A stretch of 64,000 bases of DNA from Echinococcus granulosus (GCF_000524195.1 NW_020170421.1:320500-384499); one strand, 5' to 3'; shown: positions 1 to 14,500, counted from the first letter of the stretch. The notes: generated from the sequence alone by a model not told the origin. Numbers and translations are program-made.

Positions 1-1051
1 AAGAGTACTGGGTCTTCAGCAGATCTACCCGTCAATGCTAAGGAGGAAATGTTACAAGTTATCGTTTTACGAGCGCCTATCGTAGCAAGCAAGAGGCATT
101 CAGTAACACAAAAAACACGGACAGCAAATGGGCTTGTCTGATTCTCCTCCCTCGGCCATAGTGCTCCTTGTTTTATCGCCACTGAATTCTTCATTGTTCT
201 TGCAAATATGCTCCTGTCACTGGTATTTATCACTGCCGGTGCAAAAATCTGTTTACTAAGCTAGCATTGTACTCTTGGCAAGTGGCTAGTTTCAAATGGA
301 TGCATTGCTTGAATGAGCCTTTAAATATCTATTGAACAGGGTTATACCAAGATCTATGAAAGTCTCATCTGTTGAAGTAGTATTGCATGGTCACGCCTGT
401 ATCAGCGTTTAAGCGCTGTGACATTCAAGTGACGCTCGCAAATAATGTAAGATGTACTAATTCGAAGGCAGTTTTACTATAAAGACACTGAAGAAGGCCT
501 GAAAGATTGGAATTATGGCTCTATGCTACCCTACCAGCGTGGAGTTGCGAAACTCGGCACTTTCAAAGGTTTTGTAAAATGCTATTATTCGGCAATGTAA
601 ATCGTATTTTGTAATAAATTATTTCAACAAGTAAATCTTCAGCCCTACTCGGGTATGTATTTGTCTTGACTCAGGTATTGAAGTTCGCATGAAGCAGGTG
701 TTGTAGCATATTCCGATTTACGACAAACGATGCTGTTGAGTAAAACTTTCGCATATACGAAAGTACAATGAAAAATATCACACGAAAAGTTCCTACATCG
801 TATTAGTGTTTCAATTTGGATTGCGTTCATTAAATCCTACTTTTTTATGTACCATCCTTGGTGCTCAGTGATGTCAGTGGCATTTGTCTGATCACAAAGA
901 TAATGCTTTTTGTTTCCGACCTCTTGTCAAGATGGGCAGGAAGAGAAACTGTAATCCGATTAATCGGGCTTGTAAATTATTCTTTCCTTATGATCGTAAC
1001 TTCAGCTGGGTGTCCATTTTGTATACTTGTTGTCTTCTCACCATTGTACAG

Positions 1052-1278
1052 AATGCCTCGCCTACGGTGAAGACGACGGGTAACGCGACGCCTCGAAGTC
1101 CCGTCAGTGGGGGTGAGGAGGGTTTTCAGGGTAAGAAGTCACTTTCCCCTCCGTCTGCTTGCCGCGAATCGGCCAACGCTCCACCTCCACCGGCATCTCC
1201 TCTAGTTCCATTTTGTCCCTCCACCTCCGCCTCTACCTCCTCTAAGCTCGACTCCACTGCCTCCTCCAGTGTTCCCGC
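1052..1278 (+). CDS. Internal exon of the Ser/Pro-rich gene
   Basis: 227 bp, opening in phase 0 after the AG at 1050-1051 and ending two bases into a codon before GTAAGC. The translation is rich in Ser, Pro and Thr. The open frame runs on a few codons into the intron. An alternative donor (GTAAGA) lies near 1129. Confidence 0.6.
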
Positions 1279-4200
1279 GTAAGCTCCTCATCCCCTTCGT
1301 TACTCTATTCATATCCGAGGAGGAGAAACGCTCATATTTGCGGCACTATAATAGCAGACATTAATGAATCTTTATCATTCATGTGCATGCTTATCGGTTG
1401 TATTTTCAATGAGAAGCTAGGTAATTAAGTTTGTACGTCCATTTCTGAGTCCTGCGATCCTGGACTTGCTCTAGACCCTCTCATAATTTGCGAATATCAT
1501 TGTGCTCTAAATGTGTCAGGTGAAATCTGATCGTATCGTTGTCTTTTTCCTGTTTTTTTTTTAAACAGAGTCTTATATTTTACTGCATACTATTTCCTTC
1601 TCTCACTCCTAGTTAATTCGTCGGATGTTGTGCCGTTGTGAACCAGTAACTGCTTTAAACTGGCCAAAAAAATATTACTGGTTTTCCCTAAGTCCATCCT
1701 GTGATAATGACTGGATTTGTGGCATGCTTACTCAAGCATGTAACGAATTCTCAACGCTACACTAATCCGGACTTTTTGGATGGAAAATAGACCCTTATTT
1801 CTGCAACACAGGGTTAGCATTGGATGTCTGTGAAATGTCAACTTTGCCATTGTCGTTTTCACCCAGAACGGTGCGTTATCTTTTGTGAGGATCTCACAGT
1901 TGTCTGTACGGCACCTTTGTGTTTTGTATGGACAGAACACTTGGCTCTGCTGACTGACTTCCTTGGCTTTGCGTTGTCTACCAAATCTCAAACACCAAAG
2001 TCTTCAAGCATTATCAGATTTCAGTGCTGGGGTTGTCCTTACCTCTTATGGCGTATTCGCACTTTATAAGCCGAAATTCTTCCTTCACGACTCCTATTTG
2101 GGGTCACCGTGTAACTCATTGGCGATTGCTGGAAGCCAATGCAAACCGAATGCTGCTAAAACAGTGACAGCCCCCAAATATTCCACAATGTCACACGCAC
2201 TAGTGGAGACACTTGTTTCCTAATCACAATGAAACCGCCGACTTATCCTGATCATCCTATGATAGCAGTATTTTGCCCTGAGCTAGAGTACTCAAGCCAA
2301 TCGCCTTGCTTGACTCACTATGGACATCTCGGCATCAATAGCACCCTGAAATGCTCGTTGTTATGGGGGGTACTCCGCAACCACTTAACTTCATGGAAGG
2401 AGGCATGCTTGGTTTTGTGTCGCAATCACATCTCGACGACCAAGCGTCTCACTTGTTAGTTACCTCAATTCTTTAGGTTTTGACTGGGCGCATTTCTACT
2501 ATCATCTAAATTCCCGTCGCAGTAGATAATCTCTTTCTCTTAAATCCAGCTTTACTGTATTTTGACTTAAGGCATTGAAATGGATATAGCACCGCAAATT
2601 TGGCCCTTTGGAGGATAACAAAGTGTCTTTGGCTGCACTAGATGCCTCTTCAAATGCTGTGTCACCTTTTAATGTTCGAAGGTGGCGCTTTAATGGAACT
2701 TTGCTGTGAAGGATAGACCGGAGTTTTACTGCTGTATACTATTGGCCAAATATTGCAATCGGAAGCGCTTAAAGCTGAGTAACCGCTCTTTACTTCTACT
2801 TTCTGACATGTCTGGAGTCTAGAAATGCTGACATTTAGGTTCTTCATGTTTGGCCAGGAACTTTTATCCTATTTAACTGAGTTGTAACGCGAAAATATCA
2901 TCCCAAAATGAATGGGAGAAAATAATTCCTTGCGATTATTACTGCAGCCAATTCACACTGGACCCACACAGAGATTAAAAGTTCTTTTTTTCCTTTTTTA
3001 TATTGTGTTGAGTCAGGCAATTTGTGTAGGCGTTTATGCTCCTCTTCATCTCCAAGGTAAAGGTAGCTGTTTCACGTCCTACAGACCATAAAGGTGTAGA
3101 TTTGTGTACATCAACACTGCGTCATCAAAAGCCCATAAATTTGAACGCTCTTGATTCATCCACGGATATGGTAGTCACCTTGACTGTCATTCAAAGTAAA
3201 CTTCTAGTCCATAATTGAGGCAAGATAGTCGTCTGGTCAACTCTTCCATTGGTGGTTGGTTGACGTTCGTTCTACCAACTACTTTGTGTCCTCACTTATG
3301 ACCCTAACGGCCGGATTGACCTTTTCTCCACCCTGACTCACACATACACCGATTTTGACTGAAAGCTTGCCTTTTCAGGTTATTGTCTGAATTATTTGCA
3401 GCTTGACTGCTCACATGAAATAACGTTACTGTCGCGCCTTTGTCACGCCTGCTGTCATGGTCTCAAAGGAGAATAGCCTCCATAGCCCAGATATTCTCTT
3501 GACGTGCGGTCACACTAATTGTTCCTTTTGTTGTCATCTTTGTGACGTGCTAGCCTAGTTAAGAAGGTCCGGACACCGGTAGCATGCGTGTTAGCCATCC
3601 CAAGGTTGTTCGCTAACCAAATTTGCATAGTTTGGTGAAGAGAAGACTTGTTTAACCCGGTGGCAAAAAAACACTTTACCCGCGAAAAAGGCTCTGCCGG
3701 CAGTGTGCGCGGTGTGAGAGCGCTTGCGGCTTTTGCGTTGTCTGCTTATCCCAGGATTCGTTGAGTTTTGATAAAATTTAGTGATCAATTCTCTTCCTTC
3801 ATCCCATGACGCCTCTACTTCGTCTCATATCCTAATTTCTTGATTTGGAATTATCCTATTTTTTTAGTCATGCTACTTTTGTTGGAAAAGCTGGAAGGTT
3901 GCATGGCACAATTTATCTTCATTTGTGCAATGGGAATCCTAAATTTTGAATGACCAGCTTCCCAAAAATGGTACAGCAATTTATTCTACCTAGTTTTAAG
4001 GGCAAGCACGCACTTAATTTTTCTTTCTTTGACAAACATGGCGCCTTCCATGGAAAAGACATTTTTTCTGCTGATTTTGCCTTGATTGACTTTATTTTCA
4101 CCAACCTGCGCTCCCAGAGGCACTCATCAAATTGTCCCTCTCCCTCCCAAAGTGTGGCTATTTGCATTTGTTAAAGAGATTTGATTGTGAAGTGGTATGA

Positions 4201-5707
4201 CAATTAAGAGGAACTTTTCGAATTACGACATACCGATGCGCCCTCCTTTCTGCGTGGGCGTTGAAAATCGGATCTTCATCTCAGATTTCACGTTGGAAAA
4301 AGCCCCAGCTGGGTGTGCGGCAAAATTGCTTCCCGTGATGATCAGGTAGTCGTGTATTTTGGAGCCAAGAAGAAAATCTGTATAATGTTTATTTTGGACG
4401 TGGAGTCAGTCAATTTCCGCTTATGGGGTTAATTTTCCCTAGACTTATTCATTATCCCAGTTTACTATTCGGAGGCAAGTAGATTTTCGGTCATTTCGAA
4501 TTCCGCGCCAAAGCATTGCTGTAATTTGTTTGTTTCAATTCGATGGGTGTAACCTTTGGGGTGCTAGCACAGCTTTCCCGAAGCACCCATCGGGACCACC
4601 AATCCTTGTGGAGTGAGTAATCATTTATTACCCTGGGCTCTACGAAAGCTTTCGGATTAGCGATTAAAAGAGTTTTGTGACCCGTGTAAAATGTCTCAAG
4701 CTATGGTTGAAAAGCCATCCTTCTATACTTCACTAGAATAACTGGGTTTTTGCCAAGCACTGCATAACTCTTTCCTTTTCCAGACGGTCGCAAAGTGAAC
4801 AACATGAAGATCTTGTTATTTTTTGCTGCAGCATTAATTCTATAACTTCATAGAATTCGCATGAATCATCAAAGGACGTCAGAATTGCCTCTCACCTAAA
4901 TCAATTTACGCACTGGCTTATAATTTAATGGGAAAGCCGTTGATCACTAAACCTGACCACTGTCAATTTCTGCGACCATTCAGATCCAATCGCGTAAACG
5001 GCTGTTCCCCACCTTCCTCCACCGCCTCCTCCGACGGCTCGTCGTCAGAGGCAGCGAAAGTAAAGTCCCCTCCGCCCGTTAAAACACGGCCTGAACCACC
5101 AGTTCGCCGTACTCCTGAGTTCAATGGTCCTGTCGCGCCCACCTCGCGCAAAATTGGTCTTCTCGAGGTGGACACGACTCAGGTTGGGGTAACAGTTGCA
5201 GCTGCAACGGCTACCGAAGCGGAAGAGCAGGTGGAGGAGGACGAGAAGCACATCGCTTCCCTGTCACCTCCTCCGCCACCTCCGCAAATGCAGTTGCACT
5301 ATCCTTATCCGGGCATGCAGGGCAACACACACCACCCGCCTGTTCGCACCCCTCGGTCCGCCTTTGGTGGTAGCTATTTCAGTGCGTCCCCCTCCACCTC
5401 TCACTTTTCCGGCGCACGGGCTTCTCTGCGCTCCCCCACCTCACCACCCACTGCACCTGCCTCTCACCGATTCCCCTATGTCCAACCGCAGCGAGTTGCC
5501 TCCACCGGTTTGCAGTTCACCGGTGCTTGTGGCGGTGGATTACGTAAAACGACTTCTGCGTTGCCCCAGCAGACGCGGAGTGGTATTGTCGTAACATCCC
5601 AGGGAAGTCTGAGTCGGTCGGCCGAGGCAGCGGCACCTCGTGTGGTCTTGGCAGGCCGCACCGCTGCTGCCGCGGGTCCGGGAAACCTGTACATAAATGG
5701 GAAATAA
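1052..5707 (+). CDS. Ser/Pro-rich low-complexity protein, 3' part (two exons: 1052-1278, 4984-5707)
   Basis: I do not recognise this gene. Two plus-strand exons join in phase. The first starts after a pyrimidine-rich stretch ending in AG and stops before a GTAAGC donor, leaving two bases of an Ala codon. The second starts after an AG at 4982-4983, supplies the third base, and reads open to a TAA at 5705-5707. The two exons give about 316 residues rich in Ser, Pro, Thr and Ala, with poly-Pro runs, an acidic Glu-rich stretch, a Gly/Ala-rich tail and no folded domain I can name. Such composition fits a disordered cytoplasmic scaffold or regulator, but that is inference. Upstream exons probably lie before position 1052 or outside the window. 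The intron is 3.7 kb. The last 130 bp of coding sequence and everything downstream are duplicated near 23.7 kb. Confidence 0.7.
4541..4592. repeat. Nested inverted repeat in the intron of the Ser/Pro-rich gene
   Basis: CGATGGGTG at 4541-4549 pairs with CACCCATCG at 4584-4592. A perfect 10-bp palindrome, GTGCTAGCAC (4561-4570), sits almost at the centre. No function is known to me. Confidence 0.6.
4984..5707 (+). CDS. Terminal exon of the Ser/Pro-rich gene
   Basis: 724 bp. The first base completes the codon split at 1278, then 240 sense codons and a TAA. The segment is clearly more GC-rich than its surroundings, which is good evidence of coding. It contains poly-Pro, Ser-rich and Ala/Gly-rich runs and ends in Asn-Gly-Lys. 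Confidence 0.8.
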
Positions 5708-5864
5708 CTTCTCTCTTTCCTATTATTGCACAACTTTATCTCACTTTTTCATTCCCTGGGACACTCAACTCTTTCCTCTACCTACTACGACAAGTGCAAT
5801 CCTCGTCTGATTTTTCTCTATGTAGGACCGTATGTGTATGCGTGTGTGCCTGTGTCTACCATTC

Positions 5865-5870
5865 ATTAAA
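5865..5870 (+). promoter_or_regulatory. Candidate poly(A) signal ATTAAA
   Basis: An ATTAAA hexamer lies 158 bp after the stop codon of the Ser/Pro-rich gene. It is the common variant of AATAAA. The duplicated copy near 23.9 kb has lost this stretch. Confidence 0.35.
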
Positions 5871-8042
5871 CCGATTGTCACGATGAAGGTGGTAAATATT
5901 CGTACACGACTCCTACCTGTTTACTCGGGGAGCTGCATGGTAATCCTGTAATCACTTCATCAGAATGGCGATTCAATGGACTGTTGAGATACTTCGGAAA
6001 TTGGGATAACCGTTACACGGAAATAATAACTGTGAAAATCAATTGTCTGCAACAAGATTCTTGACACGTATCATTCCTTGAAATCATCACCATTGCAACC
6101 CACAATCCCTTCCCTAGGAGGCAAAAGTTTGCTGCTATTTCGACTTTGATAAAAGGTTTGCTTTTCAGGGGCCACAGAAATCCGCTGTTCTTGTCGCCTC
6201 CTCTTCTATCTCTGTTTTTCGTCCGAACTGGCCACTTTGTTTGTTGTAATGCCAAGCAAAGGTGGAGACCACTTGGTTATACATATCATCGATGATGGTA
6301 CGGGGAATGAAGCAGTATTTTCAATCCTTGTGTTGCCTTGTAGGAATAGGACTTTCTTCCGATTTACTGGTCCTAACTGCTTCCGTATCGAATAGATAGA
6401 CATCTTGTCCGTAATTTTCTATCCCCAAACACTACACAATTGATACAAGCATAGTCTTTGGAGTATGAAGTAGCGGCTTGGAAGCATGGAGTGTGGGGCG
6501 AATATATTACAGAGAGTACAAAGGTCACTTCCCATCACATGTTGCATCATTGGCGGATCCTTATGACGTGAAAGCAGTAGTGGAAATTCGGTGGTCTTTA
6601 AAGCCTGCTGTCGTCTGTGAATGCGAATGTGAATGTGAAGTCTGCTCTTGACACATTTAGTCCAAGTTATTTGACCACTAGCGACACCACCTCGTCGTAA
6701 AGACCGGAGTCGTGCCTGAGCGTGATGCATCCATCTTCCTGTTACTCATCGTCAGAATTGCATTCAGCCGCCACGCTTTCTTCAAATACTCCACAAAAAT
6801 GACGAGAAGTTCTTGTTTCTTGCCAGAAAAACTAGTATTACACCCACTAGACTTAAGTGAATGGGTGTCGAGTGATGAAATACTACAACAAGGACGAAAG
6901 AAAGTATTTTAACGGAGGCTGAATAAATTTTAAAAAATCGGTGAAATTTTTAAAAATAACTACGTTACCCATTAAGAATTTAAACGTTGCCATTCGCAAT
7001 CCCCCTTTTAGATTTGGCAACGTGATATCCCAGCGACTAAAATACACGAATGCTTGATTCCCAACCCCTTTGAGCATCGGGCAAAGGTAGGAACCTGAGT
7101 ACCTAGTAAAGGATCATGCTTTGTTTAGCTGTTATTTCTAAGTAAAGAAAGTGATGCCGGAAATGGAGTTCTCATACAGGAATTGACCATAGAGTAAACC
7201 CGCAGTTCCGTTTGTGGTGCTGTGGTTTTCGAACGTAACTGCATTAACAAACCGGCTGCAAGTGGAAAGTACCGCTGGTCATTGATGACGATGATGGTAA
7301 TTCACTTGTTTATTTGGGTTGGAATGCAATTTCGTGAGTGTCCTGTATGATCACGCATTGAGCGGAATTAGTTGAGTGCAGTTTAGTTACAAATTTTACC
7401 CTTGCTACTCACAATATTGCAGTAGACCTTATTTCTGCTTTTAAAATGCGCTGGTTTGAGTTTTGACGAAACAGGGCGGCAAATAAAGTTTCATGAGGCA
7501 GATGACGGGCATTGCAAAAGTACATTGGTATGGAAAGCCTTTGGTGGTTTTTCTGGAGGCATTTATTGAGTTTAACAGATTAAATGAGGTCAGTATGTGT
7601 TTTCAAATGATGTAGCAGGATCCAGCGCCACAGCATCTTGACTAGCACTACAGTTAAAAGTATTTGCAATACTGTCTATCAATGAACCGTAGGTTGACTA
7701 ATGCTAAATTATTGGTCTCTACAGCGGAGAGTTATTCACATTTGCATAATTTTGAAATTCATTCTAAAAAATTTTTTATATGCACTTTAAGATAATCAAG
7801 CGGTTTGGGCACTATCTTTTAGAATAAAATGCTAATAGGGGTTCCAGTTTGGCATCTTCACCTGGCAAAATTGTAGATTGAAAGTATGCACAGTGATAAA
7901 GTCACTTGCTGAGATCATTTGCGTCAATTTAGAGTTATGAATAGAGTGAAATAACAATATATCAAAGCTCACGCACACACTTCAATCATCTTCCAGATTT
8001 CGCTTTGAAATACAAGAAAGGCAGGCAAATTTTCGGATTAGA

Positions 8043-8235
8043 TGCTTTATGGTTGCTTGTATAACTCCTGGTTTCGGTAAATGCGACACTTGGGTGTTTC
8101 ACCATTGTATTTTTACCGAACGTTCTGGCCTTTGGGCCATGCAAGTAGCACCAAGCCCTACTGTACCTAGAGTATATATATTCTGCCTGAACACAATGCC
8201 TTCCTTTGTCTTCAAGAAGGCCTAGAGGTACTACA
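8043..8235 (+). mobile_element. Solo TRIM LTR
   Basis: Matches the TRIM LTR seen in full elements at 22262, 32386 and 40398. It shows a TTGCTTGTATAACTCC-like start block, a GGCCTTTGGGCCATGC-like centre, an ATATATTCTGCC-like block and a terminal CTACA. No primer-binding site follows, so it is a solo LTR. Flanking 5-mers (ttaga and gttct) do not match, so the target duplication is lost or the LTR is recombinant. It marks the right end of the gene-derived block in copy 1. Confidence 0.75.
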
Positions 8236-8516
8236 GTTCTATCTATTGCGACGCAGTACTTCCTTATTGATAGGAATAAATAGTGGCAAATTTGGAATGA
8301 GATCACACTAGTGCCTATTGTACTGGAATGCCTATTTACCATTCGAAAGAAATATCATCGACCGCAATATCAAGTGAGCATTTAAATCGTTCCATCTACG
8401 TGTTTTACGGGTATACAGCCTCGACCAAGAGCTGGATAGCACAAAAGGCGTCGCATATGCCCGTATTTCGTTTGTGGGCGTTCCAACGGGAAAGTTGGCA
8501 TCTGAAAACATGATAA

Positions 8517-11500
8517 TGTCATTTTGTTGACAGTAGACTTAACTGTCTTAATTGATACCTTGGAATGCGTCTACGGTATGCATTTGCGGCCATAAATATA
8601 AATGAGTATACAGCTCATTATTTTACTACACAAGAATATTTCGATGCTTGAATTAGGCAGCGCTTACTTCCTTGCAGATTGCATTTTCGCTCGGCAACAT
8701 AACTTCCAAGCCATGCTAGAAGCCTCAGCTGTTTTCTATGGCAGGTGCGCTCTTGGGCTGGTGTCGGGTGCTTCGCTGTTGTGTTCTCGTAAATTAGGTG
8801 GCTCGCATACGTGTATGCAATTTACAGATAGCGAAGTAGTTGGGAGAAGTAGCAGTATGGGCAGTAGCTGTACAGTTGGTGGAGTGCGGTCGTAGGATTG
8901 AGTTCTGAGGTCATCGGGCTGTCATGATTTTTCTTGACAGCGAGGTCTTCGCACACATTATATTGCAAATAAAAGCATTTACGATGAGTTGGTTTCTCTT
9001 TTGTTTGTCGACCAAGGCCAAAATTGGATATTCTACCACATTTATGGGGAGATGGACAAATGTTTCGCTTTGACGTGCCAAAACTTGACGCATGAGTCTA
9101 TTTTGAATAAATGCCTTGTTGTCGAGTTGTGGCGATCGCTTGTGTCTTTGGCTCATCACTCTTACGTGTGTGGCAGCTTAAAGAACCTTTGTGTCGAGGT
9201 CGACCCTTGAGCATATTGTAGGATGCTTTAATTTTTTTACTGTTGTACCGCGCCACTAGTGGTTCGATGGGTTTCAATTAACTCCCATTAATACTAGCCA
9301 TTCTGATTGGCGCTTGGGGTGTCGGGCTGCCTTGGCGCATGGATAGTGTAGGTTGAGTGGTTTGTGCAGAGTGTGTAGTGGTGTGACTGCTTCAGGTGCA
9401 TTCCTAAGCTTTGTCGGCATTTTCTTGCGTTTCAGGTGGTTTACATTTGAGTATGTGAGTAGCAAATGTCGCAGTCGTATGTGAAAATTAGTAGCATGGT
9501 CGGTGGCAAAAGCGGATGGGGAGCTCTGAGGTTACTCAGTTGCCTTTTTTTCTGGCAGCGGGACATTTGTGCCCATCTCGCTTCAAATGGAAGCTTTTGA
9601 GATGAATTGCTTTCAAGAGTTAACTCATGTGGTGTGGCCGAAATAACTTCATTCTTGTCTGGGTTGGTTAACGCGACGTCGATTTCAACGAAACAATAAC
9701 TTCCGAAGCCTAGGTTTCTCCGCATAACGCAGTTTAAATTCCAGTGTGTCACCTTTCCAAGATGGTAATTTATTAGATAACATTGATATGAGAGTGCTCC
9801 CTGAACTTTACAGAGTGGATTCAACGTCCTATGTGGGCTTAGGTGACTACGGAGATTCTAGTTAAATGGAGCTACCCAATATCACACCGGTGGTTTGGTG
9901 CTTAAAAGGCCATAAATCCTTCTAAACGTAGAATGCGCACCAAAGATAGCTTGCCATTTCAACTGCTAGCAATGGTGACTTGACTATTAAAATTGCTAGG
10001 CAACAGAGTTGAATTTTAAATGTTACTTTCTAGAATCGAGTAAAGGAGTGTTTGTAAGCCCTGAGCTTGTGATTTCAGTATATGGCTAACCAGAGTATTG
10101 TAGGAGTTAAGGGGTGACGAGATTCGGACATTCCATTCTATGTCTTTCATCATATCACACATTCTTGTGCTCAATGAAACAGCCGTTGTGTGAGCCGTAA
10201 TATGAATCCGGCAATAATTATTGAATGTGGAATAAATTAGGGTTGGCGTGCATATATTCGCATAACCGGGCTAACAAAGAAGGCATTCCTCTATTGCCAC
10301 ATTTCCCAGATGTCTCTAACATCGTCATAAATCATCCTTGACAGATGTATCTCGATAGATCAAACACAACACGATGAATTCCAATCCGATGTAGAAGTGC
10401 GTATTAGGGAGTACAGTACAAATTTCGCATGGCCCTTCCGCCGTACCTGAGCGACAAATGGAGTCGAAGACCGCTGAAGAATCCCGGACCCGACACTTCG
10501 TTACACCAATAGTACCACTGCTTTAAAGTCGGAAAACGGAAGGAAGACCGACCCCAGCTTTGCGAGGAACATTGAACTGTCATTAATTTTGGACTATTTT
10601 TGTACCCGTCCACGTTGTGGTTCTCCCTGGGCAGCATCGCTCCCATTTTATCTGTTTCCTGACGAAAGTATGCTGTTAGCGCACAGGGAAGAAGGCAAGC
10701 TCAACTGGTAGTGGATTTGGCTCAGTTTTTCATGTGAAAGTTGAAATTAGCCACAAGAGCTAGCAAATGTCTTGTCCTTCCTTTCCAAGGAAGTGATTTT
10801 GAAATGCTTTTAACGCGAGAGACAACAGTTATTGCATTGACAATCAACTAAACTAGGAAGCAGTAATCCAACGATACTGGTACTGTTTCTATTATTAAAA
10901 TCCGGCTTTTTATGCTGTGGACTATGTCCCTTCAGATGTACGCGTAGTGCCTCTCACTGCCTTCGAGAAATACCTGTTCCTCGCTGTTCACCGGGAGAAA
11001 TCTGCGACTATCCCTCTTCATAAAAAGTGATGTAAATGCTTCCAGACGAAGCGGTGTGCGCACAAGGTATTGTTGTTTTGAGTTAGAATTGCTGAAGGCA
11101 TAACCTGGACTTGGTGACACAAGTAAAAGAATGACCTGCAGTGATGGATCAACCGTTCCTCTATGCATTTTGTACAGCTGGTGCCGAACTACAATTTATT
11201 TTCATATGCCGCATTGCTAAAGTTGTTTTTCGGTGGGCAATATATTTGTTCGCCTTTATCTAATATCTCTCCACAAAATCTAAGTGGCAAACACCTCAAA
11301 TTCAGAGACGTTTTATTTGACTGAGGAGTCGTCACTCACACCACACATTGCGACGCTTATTTATCGGCTAGATCTTCTGCCTTGTATCTACGTCTAGACT
11401 ATAATTCTGTTACAATTACGGCTTTGGGCATCCGTTTCCGTGTTTAGGCTTCCCCTTTTTTAATACTTTGAATTGGCATCCCAATTCCATTCCATGTAAA

Positions 11501-14500
11501 CATGTTTAACAAGGATTTAATCACCCCAACGATGAGCAATACGACTGCAATTGCGATGTCATTTTCAGAGGTTTTAACAGCTCAAAAAACCACACTTGGC
11601 TGTATGCCTACCCCAAACCTACATTAAATGTCGGTTTAGTAATTAGCAGCGGGACTAATAATGAAAAGCATCACGCAGATGGAGTTACCGCATTGTGTCA
11701 TTGGCTGTTATCGGTGTGGCAGATCCGACCGCGCAGTTGATCCCAAATTCTTCCGTCTAAACTCACGGGAAAGCGTATGCCCTGAGGCACACACAGTGAT
11801 CACATAGCTGCTACGAGAGCAGCGGTGCTTCCTTTCACTAAGGAATTGTTTGCAATAACTCTTCGCAAGCAATTGTCACTTCCAAAACTTAGTAAGCAAG
11901 ACCTGGTGACTCGAACGCTGACACGATCACATACACTTACTGATACAAGATGTTTTCTGCTGCAAAATGGTGGGTAATTTAATTGTATCCAATAGCTGAT
12001 AACATTCTTGTGGCTTTCGATGTAGCTCTTCTCAATATGCCCCTGTAACCTGCAAGGGTGTACGAAATGGAGTTAACGGGTGCTGTTATAAAGCATCGGT
12101 CTATCGGCAATCTGTCATGGGGTATGCTATTTCCATTTCCCTTTCATTTCGAACCCTCATTGGACAAAATATCCACTGAACCCTATAAATGTTATCAAAG
12201 TTAGTCTGTGGTACGAAACGAATTAGATTCGGTTTGTACTCGAAGTGTTGCAGTGCGCACTCTCAAAGTAGTCTCGGTGTTTCGATGTAAGTGAGACTGT
12301 TTGGGTAGCAAATTGGGATCTACCACTGTCCTCTCCCACTTTCCTAGTTAAGGCTAACTAACTAATGCTTTTAGCACCAATATTTTGCTTTAAGATGAGC
12401 AAATAGGAAAGCGACTTCATTTAAGCCTAGCGAGGAGAGAAGTGGAGCTTGATAACGAATGGAATGAGCAATCAGGAAATGCCGTGCCACTGCCATAGGG
12501 AATAAATTGCGGCGCGTTGAGGGGACGTGCTTTAAAAATACCCGTAATTATGCCAATCTACCAACGCACCTTATTGACAAGCAACTACAAGGAATAATTT
12601 TTGTTACCTGTTTTTTACAGATAAGTCAAATTACTGAGGCACATGCCCCTGTCAAGATAAGCAAGGCAATCTATCACATCGCTGTCAGAGGGTGAAAGGT
12701 AGATGGTATAAGCACAAGGGTATGTCCTCAGAATGCTCCAGGGCCACAGTGGCTTTGCTCAATCTTATCAACAACACTTTTACCATTCTCAAACAGTTGC
12801 ACTTAGTCGTGATCTGTTCATGATATTTTCACCTATCTGTATTTCATGCAGGTGTGTTTTAAGTATAAAAGAAACCTCTTTTTCGCCGCTTTTGTTCTCC
12901 CAAATTGAACCGTTTGGTGTTTTCTCTAATTCAAAAAAGCTAAATTTACAGTCGCCTGACATTTTCGCCCTGTCGGTAAATCATCAGATTGCTTCCTTGT
13001 GCAAATTGCAGATTTTGTGTACACTTCAACACCTTTTGAATAAGTACTTTGAAGTTCCATTATCGCATCTTTAAACCGTATCATAATAATAACAGTGGAA
13101 GAGTTCATGTGGACACCATGTGTGCATGTGTCTGACATGGCTCAACTTCAACATGAATATGCGTTGCGAGCGTTGTTAAAAGTGTTTGGAATCAAGTGGA
13201 GTCACGATGTCACCCCTCAAGGGGGGTTAACCAGGTTGTGCTCTATACACTTCTTTCCAGAGGTGTCAATTACAGGGGTCAGTATGTCATTGTCCCTACC
13301 GAATTTGAGACTGGAAAATCTCCCTAAGTTAGTCGCATCACCAAACCCTGTATGGCCCACTCAACACAAGTGAGCCTCAGAAATGATAACTGAGGGGTCT
13401 ACTAAAACATGGTATGGCTTTGAACGCCACTAAACATTCCATCTCGTCACATTTGAAAAAGTCACATTAAATAGGACCATGGCATAAATTAAAAGGCAAG
13501 CGAACCAATAAAATTGAAATATATGTGGGTGCAGAACGGGTACTTAATCACGAAACACGTAGATAAATATGTCCACGGAGGTGAAGAATGGCAGTATTTT
13601 AGTGATGTGGGAAGCAACCTTTCCAACAGTGGACCTGTAGTATTAATTACTGCCACTACAATGTAAACAAGGGGCGAGGAAGGTTAGCATATCTCCTGCT
13701 TTGACTAGCTGTATGTAATTACAAGATCAAACAAGACTACCGCCTAGTTAAACATGAACTAGGCTGCGCTTATATCAAGCCCTATGGGATATGAAATACT
13801 CCGCTCTATTCTGCCATCCCGATCGTTGCTATTCGTGACGGCAAGAGTCGAAAGGGAGCCAATTGGTCAACGCTTAACGATACTTTTCCTCAGAATTCAT
13901 TTAATAGTAGAGCTAGGCAAACTGACTTTTGCGTGCTTGTAGCTAGCGTCAAGTACCATTAACTTGACTATTCTGGCATAATCGTAGAGACATAATTCAC
14001 TTGCACCCGTTTGAAAGAAGTTAAATGGACGTCAATATCCAACTCTTACATAGTTCCAACTTCATGCGTTTTAACAGTTTCATTCATAGCTCACTTTGAC
14101 TATACTCTTATTACCACTAGAGGGATCACGTCGGCCGCCTCAAGATGCTGTCGGTATCAAAGTAGAGGAGGAAATTATGAAGGTAAGATTATGGGTCAAT
14201 CATAACTCACGGAACATTGCATATTAGACTGACACTCCTATTTCTCCTAACTTCTCAGTTAAACATCTACTACACTGCCTCACTTCATACAAATTTCATC
14301 GCATTGCAAATCATCATTGTACGTATCACTCATTTGAAAGACACTTAACTGCGAAAAGTGGTGCTGGCAGACTCTGAAGTCCTAACTGATTGAAAGACTA
14401 CGACACAGTCAAAGAGAAAATAGCAATACTGTCCATATGACATAATGTAATAAAGTTGATTTGATAGTACGTGCAATTAATCAAGCGGATTCGAGCCTGA

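Larger units (their letters stand above)
5577..8516 (+). repeat. Segmental duplication, copy 1 (gene 3' end, downstream DNA, solo LTR, flank)
   Basis: Copy 1 holds the last 130 bp of the Ser/Pro-rich coding region, about 2.3 kb of downstream DNA, a solo TRIM LTR (8043-8235) and about 280 bp of flank. Long stretches align by eye to 23363-26104 at roughly 75-85% identity with indels. Examples are 6720-6900 with 24888-25065, 7160-7340 with 25330-25490, and 8236-8516 with 23363-23665. Block order differs between the copies: here the LTR and flank follow the gene-derived block, whereas in copy 2 they precede it. Confidence 0.8.
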
